From positions 1-32,182 of the forward strand of contig JAKABX010000011.1 in NCBI GenBank assembly GCA_021796545.1: DNA of 32,182 nt, written 5' to 3'. Source of the DNA: Actinomycetes bacterium (GTDB lineage: Bacteria; Actinomycetota; Acidimicrobiia; Acidimicrobiales; Bog-793). Below are positions 9,531-17,357 of this stretch, piece by piece (the first letter of the stretch is position 1; every line of letters begins with the position of its first letter). The notes under the pieces were generated by a model that was not told the DNA's origin, did no database searches, and was given only the letters and a program-made list of their open reading frames with translations. The position numbers were made by a program, and so were the translations under genes.

Positions 9531-9544
9531 CGAAATCGTTTGCG
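9531..9544. promoter_or_regulatory. Candidate LacI-family operator (site A) CGAAATCGTTTGCG
   Basis: Fits CGnAAnCGnTTnCG with central CG (10 of 14 positions symmetric); 85 bp upstream of the LacI start; would overlap a -35 for a TACCAT -10 at 9512-9507. Confidence 0.5.
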
Positions 9545-9615
9545 AACGTACGCAGCTCACCACCGGGAGCGCCTCTCCCGCGTGCGTGGCGCGCCCTGCG
9601 CTGCGACGGGCGCGC

Positions 9616-10620
9616 TCAGACGGGCGCATACTCGCCGGCATCGGCCACAACCTCCCCGACGGTCGGCGGCGGCCCGTCGCGCCCGAGGGCGGACCACGCC
9701 GCGGCGACGATGTCTGCAGTCGACAGCCCGTACTTGCGGAAGAGGTGGGGCGCGCTCTTGGCCCCCTCGGCGAAGGTGTCCTGGACCCCGACGCGACGCA
9801 GCGGCCGCCCGATCCCCGCGGTCGCGAGCACCTCGGCGACCGCCGAGCCGAGCCCGCCGGTCACGAGGTGATTCTCCGCGCTCACCAGACAGCGCACCTG
9901 GGTGGCGACCCGGAGCAGCGTGGCGGCGTCGATCGGCTTGAGGACGGGGACGTTCACCACGCCGACGGAGATCCCGGCCCCCCTGAGGGCGGCCGCCGCG
10001 TTGAGCGCTGCGGGAAGCATCATTCCGCACGCGATGAGCGCGACGTCCCCCCCTTCAGAGAGCACCTGTGCACGCTCGAGCGCGAAGGAGTGGGGTTCGT
10101 CGAAGATGACGGGGATCTCGCCCCGCTTCAGGCGCAGATAGACCGGACCGGGCACGTCGACGAGCGCGCGAAGCGCCGCGCGCGTCTCCACCGCGTCGGC
10201 CACGTCGACCACGGTCATGTGCGGAACGGCGCGCATCAGCGCGATGTCGTCGATCGCCTGGTGGCTCGGACCACCCGGGCTCGAGAGCCCCGGCATGAAG
10301 CCCACGAGGCGCACCGGCAACCGTGCGGAGGCGATCGAGTTCACGATCTGGTCGTAGGGGCGGCGCGTGGTGAACACGCCGAAGCTGTGAACGAAGGGGA
10401 GGAACCCGCGCCGCGCGAGCGCGCCGGCGACGCTCACCATGTTCTGTTCCGCCATACCGGTGTGAATAAAGCGCTCGGGCAGCTGCTCCTGGAACAGGTC
10501 GACCTCGCACTGGCGCGTCAGGTCGCCGGAGAGGCAGACGATCTCCTCGCGCTCGCGCGCGAGCTCGACGAGCGCACGCCCATAGGGCTTGAGCACGGTG
10601 GGATAGGGCGGCTCACGCAA
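9616..10620 (-). CDS. Transketolase C-terminal (pyrimidine-binding) subunit
   Basis: GMAEQNMVSVAGALARRG catalytic Glu motif; TTG start preceded by GGAGG; 8-nt overlap with the N-subunit gene. Confidence 0.9.
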   Translation of the reverse strand: MREPPYPTVLKPYGRALVELAREREEIVCLSGDLTRQCEVDLFQEQLPERFIHTGMAEQNMVSVAGALARRGFLPFVHSFGVFTTRRPYDQIVNSIASARLPVRLVGFMPGLSSPGGPSHQAIDDIALMRAVPHMTVVDVADAVETRAALRALVDVPGPVYLRLKRGEIPVIFDEPHSFALERAQVLSEGGDVALIACGMMLPAALNAAAALRGAGISVGVVNVPVLKPIDAATLLRVATQVRCLVSAENHLVTGGLGSAVAEVLATAGIGRPLRRVGVQDTFAEGAKSAPHLFRKYGLSTADIVAAAWSALGRDGPPPTVGEVVADAGEYAPV

Positions 10621-11419
10621 GGCGCGCCTCCAGCTCGGCGATCGCGGCCGTCGCCAGTTCGTCGGAGAGCTTGATGAAGTGGCCGTCGGCGTCGACGGGC
10701 AGCACCTCGAGCCCGGTGCGCGTCGACGTGCGCGCGATCACGACGCGGGGACGCTGCGTTGTCACCGGGTCCAAGGCCTCGCTCAGCGCGCCGACGTCGT
10801 GTCCGTCGACCTCGACGGCCTCCCAGCCGAACGCCCGCCACTTGTCCGCAAGCGGCTCCAGGGTCGTGATCGCGTGCACCGGGCCGTCGACCTGAGAGTC
10901 GTTCGCGTCGATCACGACCACGAGCCGGTCCAGTCGCTCGTGCGCCGCGAACAGCGCCGCCTCCCAGACCTGGCCCTCCTCCATCTCGCCGTCGCTCACC
11001 AGGACGAAGACGCGTCCTTCTTCCTGCCCGCGCATCCGCCGTGCGAGCGCAAAGCCGACGCCCCCGGAGAGGCCGAGACCGAGCGACCCGAACACGAGAT
11101 CGAGACCGGGCGTGCGCTCGGTCCCGACCGCCTCGAGGAGCGAGTCGTCAAAGCCGTAGGTCGAAAGCGCCCCGGGGTCGAGAAGACCGGTCTCCGCGGC
11201 GACGCCATAGAAGGCGATCACGTAGTGGCCGGGCGAGCAGACGAATTCGTCCCGCCCGGGCGAGAACGCGCCCCCGTACAAACAGGCGAAGAGCTCCGCC
11301 GAGGAGAGGGCCTGGCCGAGGTAGCCGAGCCCGTGGAGGGCGGTCATCTGAACGGCTCGCAACCGCACGCGGTCGGCGAGATGGCGCAACGCCTCGAGCT
11401 CGCGCTCGTCGCGACTCAT
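10613..11419 (-). CDS. Transketolase N-terminal (TPP-binding) subunit
   Basis: MSRDERELEALRHLADRVRLRAVQM...; TPP motif SDGEMEEGQVWEAALFAAH...VIDANDSQVDG. Confidence 0.9.
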   Translation of the reverse strand: MSRDERELEALRHLADRVRLRAVQMTALHGLGYLGQALSSAELFACLYGGAFSPGRDEFVCSPGHYVIAFYGVAAETGLLDPGALSTYGFDDSLLEAVGTERTPGLDLVFGSLGLGLSGGVGFALARRMRGQEEGRVFVLVSDGEMEEGQVWEAALFAAHERLDRLVVVIDANDSQVDGPVHAITTLEPLADKWRAFGWEAVEVDGHDVGALSEALDPVTTQRPRVVIARTSTRTGLEVLPVDADGHFIKLSDELATAAIAELEARLA

Positions 11420-11558
11420 CGCGACCCCCTCTCCCTCCCCACCCGCGCGCCCCGGCCGGCCGCCGAAGTGCCTTCTCCTCGCCGCGGCCCTCGACCCGCA
11501 GCTTTGATCCCCGGGCACTCCGGCTTGCGGGGAGTGATGTCCGCCGGCACCGAGGACG

Positions 11559-12422
11559 TCACGGGCGGTCGAAGTTGTTCGGTCTTCCCTCGCGCACGTA
11601 GGCCACGGTCGAAGAGATCGTCTCCCGGCTGTGGATCGAACGCTGCTTGGCGAGGTGACCGAACATCTGGATGCCAAAACCGCCGTCCAGGTCGTCGACG
11701 ATGCGCCGTTTCCACGGTCGCCGCACGATCTGGGTCGTCAAGCGGCGCGTGATGCGCGGCTGACCCATGATGTGCGCCGCAATGGTCTTCGCGCGCGCGA
11801 GCAGCTGGTCGCGTGGCAGGACCTCGTTCACCATCCCCCACTCGAGCGCCTGTTGCGCGCTGATCGCCTGGCCCGTCAACAGCGCATATGCCGCGCGCTT
11901 GACCCCGAGCAGCTCCTGGAAGCAGCAGTGGATCCCGTCACCGGGGACCGAGCTGATGTCATAGTGGAGATCAAAGACCGTCGCGTCCTCGGCGCACAGC
12001 GTGATGTCGCACATCAGCACGATCTCGCTGTGAAAGCCCGGCCCGTTGAAGATCCCGATCGTCGGGATCTCGAGGTCGTTGACCAGCGCGCTCACATTCG
12101 TGCGACCGTCCTTGTACGCGTACTCGTACGCCCAGTGCGCGAGATCGGCCTCCTCGAGCTCGAATCCCTTCGGATCCGACTCCATCATGAAGTCTGCGCC
12201 CGAGCCGCTCAAGATGAGCACCTCGTTCTCGGGGTCGGCACCGATGGTCTTCAGCATCTGACCGAGCGCGCGATGGTTCTGGACGCTGAGCTGCACCGAG
12301 CCGCCGAGCGTGTGCGCCTCGGCGACGAGGACTCCCCCCTCGCGCTCGAGACGGAAGAAGTCCTTGAACGTGTGCCTGTAGTCCTCGAACTGCGGCGGCG
12401 AGACGAACTCCTGCAGAGCCAT
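11559..12422 (-). CDS. Crotonase-superfamily protein resembling 6-oxocamphor hydrolase (beta-diketone hydrolase)
   Basis: FEDYRHTFKDFFRLEREGGVLVAEAHT...NGPGFHSEIVLMCDITLCAEDATVFDLHYDISSVPGDGIHCCFQELLGVKRAAYALLTGQAISAQQALEWGMVNEVL, very similar to the OCH family as recalled. Confidence 0.85.
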   Translation of the reverse strand: MALQEFVSPPQFEDYRHTFKDFFRLEREGGVLVAEAHTLGGSVQLSVQNHRALGQMLKTIGADPENEVLILSGSGADFMMESDPKGFELEEADLAHWAYEYAYKDGRTNVSALVNDLEIPTIGIFNGPGFHSEIVLMCDITLCAEDATVFDLHYDISSVPGDGIHCCFQELLGVKRAAYALLTGQAISAQQALEWGMVNEVLPRDQLLARAKTIAAHIMGQPRITRRLTTQIVRRPWKRRIVDDLDGGFGIQMFGHLAKQRSIHSRETISSTVAYVREGRPNNFDRP

Positions 12423-12443
12423 CGAGCACCTCGAGTCGCATGG

Positions 12444-12471
12444 TTGCCCGTCCGGGGGACCCGACGGGCAA
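12444..12471. promoter_or_regulatory. Perfect 9-bp inverted repeat TTGCCCGTC-N10-GACGGGCAA in the crotonase 5' region
   Basis: Read directly: ttgcccgtc cgggggaccc gacgggcaa. Confidence 0.6.
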
Positions 12472-12477
12472 GTGGCC

Positions 12478-12494
12478 AATTGGCTAGGCCAGCT
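12478..12494. promoter_or_regulatory. Candidate FCD-GntR operator AATTGGCTAGGCCAGCT
   Basis: TGGC-TAG-GCCA dyad with AATTGG half-site; spacing as in PdhR/LldR-type operators; located between the GntR and crotonase genes. Confidence 0.4.
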
Positions 12495-12628
12495 TGCGGC
12501 GGGGCGCGGCTTTTGTCAAGGCCCTTGTCGTCCGCTTCGCGTCTCGGCGACCGCAGCCAAAGCCGGCGGCGCCCCGCGTCCGCAAGATCTCCCCGCCCCG
12601 ACCGGTTCCCGCCGGCGACCGGACGCGC

Positions 12629-13474
12629 TCAGCGCCGAGCGGTGGCGCGCGCAGCCCGGGCGCCCCGGGGGCGGGTCACGCTCCGCTGCGCCGCGCGCAC
12701 GTGCTCGAGCATCACCGCGTGATGCTCGAGCACGGCACGAGCGGCTCGCTCGGGATCCTTGGCGAGGACGGCATCGGCGATCGGCTTGTGCAGCGCGATC
12801 TGCGCGGTCGGGTCGGAGTCCCGCAGCCACGCCGGCAGGGAGTCCCGCCGGACCCACGCGTTCAACTCGTAGGAGACGATCGCGGTGTGGACGCTCTCGT
12901 AGACGGCACCGGCGTAGGGATTGCCGCAGCCGCGCACGAGCGTCGCATGGAACACCGTGTCCGCGGCGATCCACTCCGACGGCTCGCCGGCGACCGCCTC
13001 CAGACGATCCAGCGCCGTGATCACCTCCGCGCGCTGCGCGACGGTGAGGGCGGGCAGCCGTGACGCCGCGCCGCGCACGCCGAGGGTCTCGAGCCACAGC
13101 CGCAGCTCCATCAGATGATCGAGGGAGGCGTCGTCCAGTTCCAACATGAGGTCGAGCGAGGCCGTCACCATCGCCTCGGGGCGCCGGAGGACGTAGGCCC
13201 CCGAGCCCCGGCGAATCTCCACCAGGCCCATGAGCGACAAGGTGCGCAGCGCTTGGCTCACGACCGGGCGACTCGCACCGAGGCGCGCGGCGAGGTCGCG
13301 CTCGGAGGGCAGGCGCGCACCCTCGGCCACTTCCTCGCTCACGATGAAGTGGCGGATGCGCTCGGCCACCTCGTCCGCCAGGCGCGCGGGTGCCACGGGG
13401 GCGACGCCGCGCAGATCGAGTGGCGCCGGTCGGGCGCCGTTGGCCCGCCGTGGCGAAGTCGTTGGTTCGTGCAC
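12629..13474 (-). CDS. GntR family regulator, FadR subfamily with FCD ligand-binding domain
   Basis: wHTH VAERIRHFIVSEEVAEGARLPSERDLAARLGASRPVVSQALRTLSLMGLVEIRRGSGAYV; FCD metal-ligand pattern DTVFH...H...EHH. GTG start at 13474. Confidence 0.9.
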   Translation of the reverse strand: MHEPTTSPRRANGARPAPLDLRGVAPVAPARLADEVAERIRHFIVSEEVAEGARLPSERDLAARLGASRPVVSQALRTLSLMGLVEIRRGSGAYVLRRPEAMVTASLDLMLELDDASLDHLMELRLWLETLGVRGAASRLPALTVAQRAEVITALDRLEAVAGEPSEWIAADTVFHATLVRGCGNPYAGAVYESVHTAIVSYELNAWVRRDSLPAWLRDSDPTAQIALHKPIADAVLAKDPERAARAVLEHHAVMLEHVRAAQRSVTRPRGARAARATARR

Positions 13475-13864
13475 GCTGTCTCCGCGACCGACGCCAAAGG
13501 TGGCCGTCACTGTAGCGGTCCCGGCCGGTCGCCCTTGGCGGGAACCGGGTGTTGCGCACCCCGACCCGAGGCACGCTTCGCTCGCGCGCGGCCAGGGGAA
13601 CGGCCGGCCGCGCACGCCTGAACGGCGTGCCGACCACAAGGCGGCGCGGGCGGAAGCTCCGACGGCCCGGCGTCCGAGAGAAGACCGACCTCCAAAGACC
13701 CGCGCGCCGCAACAAGGCCGCGCGGCGCGCGACGAGCGCGGTGGTTCGGACCCAAGTGACACCCGACGCCGCCGGCGCCGCAAAGACCCGGGGCCCGAGA
13801 GCCGGCGACGACGAGGCCGCGAGCCCCGCAGCGGCGGGCGGCGCCTCGCCGGCGGGGCGCGGGC

Positions 13865-14764
13865 TCAGGAGATGGCCGGCGGCGACGCGCAGCGCTGCTG
13901 CAGGAAGAGCGCGAGCGCACCGAGATCCTCTTCGCCGAGACCGGCGGCAATCGCCTCTTCGATCAGGCCCCGGTTCAAGCCCACCTGCGGCAGCGGGGCA
14001 CCGACGCGTGCCGCGAGCTTCTCGATGAGGCCAAGGTCCTTGTGCGCGAGCACGAGTCGGAACAGCACGGGGGCGCTCCCCGGCTGCACGAAGAGCTCTC
14101 GACGGTTGCGCATCATCGCGCAGGCGACTGCGCTCTCGAGGAAGACGTCGTAGGCCGCGGCCGGATCGATCCCGCACCGCTGCGCGAGGACGACGCCCTC
14201 GGCGAGCGACTCGGCCAGCGCGAAGACGAGGGAGTTGACGATCAACTTCATCGTCGAGCCCGCCCCGAGGGGGCCGAGGTGGCGGACCGAGCGCGAGAAG
14301 GCGCCGAGGACCGGCTCGGCACGGGCCAGGTCCGCGGCGTCACCGCCGGCGAGGACGAGGAGATCGCCGGCCTCGACCGCCGCCGGTGTGCCCGAGACGG
14401 GCGCGTCGAGCACGTGCGCCCCGCACGGCGCGAGGCGCTCGACAAGGCCACGCAGCGCGTCGGGGCCGAGCGTGCTCATCACGACGGCGAGGGAGTCGGC
14501 CGAGAGCCCGTCGGCGAGCCCAAACGGGCCGAAGAACACGTCCTCGGCAGCCTCGAGATCGCCGACGACCACAAGAACCGTCGCACAACGGCGCGCCAGG
14601 TCCGCGGCATCCGACGCGACCGCGCAGCCCAACGCGGTGCCGAGCGCGTCCGCCGTCGCCCTCGTGCGGTTGAAAACGACGACCCGCTGACCGGCGCCGA
14701 CCAGCCGGCGGGCCATCGCGGAGCCCATCCGCCCGAGCCCGACGACGCCGACCGCCGTGGTCAC
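13865..14764 (-). CDS. NAD(P)-dependent beta-hydroxyacid dehydrogenase (3-hydroxyisobutyrate dehydrogenase family)
   Basis: VGVVGLGRMGSAMARRLV Rossmann motif, DAPVSGTPAAVEAGDL, AGSTMKLIVNSL; GTG start 14764 overlaps ADH stop (GTGA). Confidence 0.92.
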   Translation of the reverse strand: MTTAVGVVGLGRMGSAMARRLVGAGQRVVVFNRTRATADALGTALGCAVASDAADLARRCATVLVVVGDLEAAEDVFFGPFGLADGLSADSLAVVMSTLGPDALRGLVERLAPCGAHVLDAPVSGTPAAVEAGDLLVLAGGDAADLARAEPVLGAFSRSVRHLGPLGAGSTMKLIVNSLVFALAESLAEGVVLAQRCGIDPAAAYDVFLESAVACAMMRNRRELFVQPGSAPVLFRLVLAHKDLGLIEKLAARVGAPLPQVGLNRGLIEEAIAAGLGEEDLGALALFLQQRCASPPAIS

Positions 14765-15855
14765 CCGGCGCGCATCCTCGTCGGTCTCCGGTGCTCCGCC
14801 CAGGGGTCGATGAGGGTCTTCACCTGGTGCGCGCTGCCCCGCGCCATGGGCGCGAGCGCCCCTGTAACCGTCTCGGACAGCGGGAGGGCCGCCGGCGCGA
14901 GCGCCGGCAAACGCTCGGGGTCCCGCCCGAGGAGTCGGACCGCCTCGGGGAGGTCGACGTCGCGCACGAACGCGTTGGTGCCGATGACCTCGACCTCGCC
15001 GAGGGCAAGCGCGCGGGCGTCGAAGGTCGCAGGCCGCCCCTGCAGACCGACCAGCACGAGGCGGGTTGCGCGCCGGGATACCGAAAGGGCGCTCTGCAGG
15101 CCTGGGGCCGTGCCGCTTGCTTCGAAGATCACGTCGGGGACGAATCCCTGATCGCCCAGGGCTTCGGGCAGCTCTTCGGGCCGGGGCGCGACGAGCGTTC
15201 CCGTCGCGCCGAGCGCGCGGGCAACCGCGAGCCTCTCCTCGTCGAGGTCGACGGCCCACACCGGCGTGCCGCTCGACGCGAGCGCCAGGACCAAGAACGC
15301 GCCCACGCCGCCGGCGCCGATGACGAGCGCGGTCTCACCGGCCACCAGCCGGCCGCGCGCGCGTGCGTGGACCGCGATCGCCGTCGGCTGCGCGAGCGCC
15401 AGCGCGTCGGCGCTGAGACCGCCATCGCGCACCGGCAGGCAGCCCGCGGCCGGAAGGGCGCAGTACTGCGCGAGAGCACCGTCGCGGTGCAGACCGACCG
15501 TCGCATAGCCCTCACAGAGATTGCTGCGACCCGATAGGCACCAGCGGCACCTGCCGCACAGCAGCGGCGCGGCACCCGCCACCAGATCACCGACGCGCCG
15601 GTCCTCGACGCCGGAGCCGGTCGCGACCACCGTGCCGGCGAACTCGTGACCGGGGACGAGCGGCCCCTGGTGACCGGTGACGCCGTGGCGCTGGACCACC
15701 GGGTACATGACCGGACCGGCCGCGTACTCGTGCGCGTCCGTGCCGCACACGCCGCAGGCGAGAACCTTGACGACGACCTCACCGGGCTGGGGCGAGGGGT
15801 CGCGGCGCGTCTCGATCCTCAGGTCTCCGGCGCCGTAGAAGACCGCAGCTCGCAT
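14761..15855 (-). CDS. Zinc-dependent medium-chain alcohol dehydrogenase
   Basis: GHEFAGTVVATGSGV, structural-zinc cysteines CGRCRWCLSGRSNLC, VIGAGGVGAFLVLAL. Confidence 0.92.
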   Translation of the reverse strand: MRAAVFYGAGDLRIETRRDPSPQPGEVVVKVLACGVCGTDAHEYAAGPVMYPVVQRHGVTGHQGPLVPGHEFAGTVVATGSGVEDRRVGDLVAGAAPLLCGRCRWCLSGRSNLCEGYATVGLHRDGALAQYCALPAAGCLPVRDGGLSADALALAQPTAIAVHARARGRLVAGETALVIGAGGVGAFLVLALASSGTPVWAVDLDEERLAVARALGATGTLVAPRPEELPEALGDQGFVPDVIFEASGTAPGLQSALSVSRRATRLVLVGLQGRPATFDARALALGEVEVIGTNAFVRDVDLPEAVRLLGRDPERLPALAPAALPLSETVTGALAPMARGSAHQVKTLIDPWAEHRRPTRMRAG

Positions 15856-16001
15856 CGACCGACCCCCCGCTCGCGCGCAGCATAGAAATCGACCGCCCGA
15901 GGAGCAAGAAGGCCCGCGCCGGCGCGCGCCCGGCGGGCCCGGCGCAGGCGGCCGGTAGAGTGCCGCCTTGCGGTCGCGGCGGAGAAGGAGGGGGCGAGAT
16001 C

Positions 16002-16853
16002 TTGCAGCGGCGCAAGGTGTGGATCCTGGTTTCGATCCCGGCGTTCATCCTCGCGGTGCTGCTCGTGGTCGCCGAGGTCGCCAATCAGCTGATCGTCAAC
16101 GTGCTGGTGAGCGGCGTCCGTCACCCGCTGTGGGGTGTCTACGAGCTCGCCCTCACCTTGATGGCGGTCGGCGCGATGCCGTTCTTTGCGCTCCTCTGGC
16201 TGCGTCACCTCCCGCGCCAGCCCGGCGACGGCTTCTTCGACCCCTTCTACCGCTGGCTGCGCGAGGGGGCCGCCGAGGAGGCCCGGCGTCGGGAGGCGAG
16301 GTGGTCCAAGGAGTCCGCCCGCGGGAGGGCCGGGCGCTTCGCCGTGCTCGCCGTGGGGATCCTCGCCCTTCTCGCCGCCCTCGTGCTCACCCGGCTGCCC
16401 AACCCCCGCTCGACCCCACGCCCCCGGGGTCACACCTCCGCCGCCGCGTCGCGCATCGGAAGCTGCGCGCCCGCCCCGTGCGCGGTGCTGGCGACGGGGA
16501 CCCTGTTGGTCACCGCGATCGCGAACCACTACGTGCCGACCGATCTGCCGAAGAGCGCGCGCGGCTTCAGCGACGACGGCGCCGCCCCCTTCGGCGAGCG
16601 CTATGTGCGCGTCGAGGTCCGCTTCCTGGCGCGCCGCAACGAGCCGGCGCCCGCGCTGCGCCGCGTGCTGCGCCTCGACGACGGCACGGCGCTGCGACGT
16701 CCGACCGCGCTGTCCTTCGACCCCGGGTGCCGCGCGCTCCCACCCGCGCCGGCGCGCCGGCGCGGCATCCCGCTCTGCTTCGTGGCCCACGGCGCGCATC
16801 GCGGTCCCCTCAGCCTCGTCTGGCGCGCCGCGCACCTGCACCTGCACCTGTAG
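16002..16853 (+). CDS. Hypothetical membrane protein: three N-terminal TM segments plus C-terminal extracytoplasmic beta-rich domain
   Basis: TTG start after GAAGGAGGG; TMs WILVSIPAFILAVLLVVAEVA, ELALTLMAVGAMPFFALLWL, FAVLAVGILALLAALVL; soluble tail GERYVRVEVRFLARRNEPAPALRRVLRLDDG. Confidence 0.7.
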   Translation: MQRRKVWILVSIPAFILAVLLVVAEVANQLIVNVLVSGVRHPLWGVYELALTLMAVGAMPFFALLWLRHLPRQPGDGFFDPFYRWLREGAAEEARRREARWSKESARGRAGRFAVLAVGILALLAALVLTRLPNPRSTPRPRGHTSAAASRIGSCAPAPCAVLATGTLLVTAIANHYVPTDLPKSARGFSDDGAAPFGERYVRVEVRFLARRNEPAPALRRVLRLDDGTALRRPTALSFDPGCRALPPAPARRRGIPLCFVAHGAHRGPLSLVWRAAHLHLHL

Positions 16854-16907
16854 CGGCGCGCCGCGCCCGGCGCGCGTCGCTACGCTTCCCGCCGGAGGGA
16901 GGTCACC

Positions 16908-17114
16908 GTGCCCGTCTATGAGTACCGCTGCGAGGTCTGCGACGCCCGCTTCGAGCTGAGACGGCCCCTCGCCGCGGCCGGCGAGCCGGCGAGCTGTCCC
17001 GACGGCCACCCCGGTGCCCGCCGGCTGCTCTCGGTCTTCCAGACCGCGGGGCGGACCGGCCCGCCGGCTCCGCTCAGCGGGGGCTGCGGCTCGGGGTGCG
17101 CCTGCGCGAGCTGA
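16908..17114 (+). CDS. FmdB-like small zinc-ribbon protein
   Basis: MPVYEYRCEVCDARFELRRPL...SCPDGHPGARRLLSVFQT; GGAGGGAGGT RBS, GTG start. Confidence 0.8.
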   Translation: MPVYEYRCEVCDARFELRRPLAAAGEPASCPDGHPGARRLLSVFQTAGRTGPPAPLSGGCGSGCACAS

Positions 17115-17132
17115 GCGCGTGCGGCGCGCTCA
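17112..17132. terminator. Candidate bidirectional terminator hairpin TGAGCGCG-TGCGG-CGCGCTCA
   Basis: Perfect 8-bp stem/5-nt loop exactly covering both convergent stop codons; no U-tract seen. Confidence 0.5.
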
Positions 17133-17357
17133 GCCGTGCCAGGCGTGGCCGGTGAGCCAGAAGACGAACCAGACGAGGCGGTAGATGAGGTAGAGGACCG
17201 TCCCGACCAGCAGCACCTTGAAGTGCCAGGGTGCGGGCGGCGGCCCCTCCTCGACGACGGCGCCTTCGCGCCTGTTGGGCGCGCCGGATGCGGTCGTCGC
17301 CTGCTCCCGACCCGACCCGGGGCGGCGCGCGGCGTCGTCCGCACGCCGGGCCGTCAC
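17130..17357 (-). CDS. Small single-TM protein of unknown function coupled to der
   Basis: 75 aa, APWHFKVLLVGTVLYLIYRLVWFVFWLTGHAWHG; GTG overlaps der TGA (GTGA). Confidence 0.65.
   Translation of the reverse strand: MTARRADDAARRPGSGREQATTASGAPNRREGAVVEEGPPPAPWHFKVLLVGTVLYLIYRLVWFVFWLTGHAWHG

Noticed and set aside
9616-15855. Assignment to known sulfo-sugar or apiose transketolase pathways
   Set aside because: Split transketolase and dehydrogenases are present, but the kinase, isomerase, glycosidase or sulfo-specific genes needed for those pathways are absent in the window.
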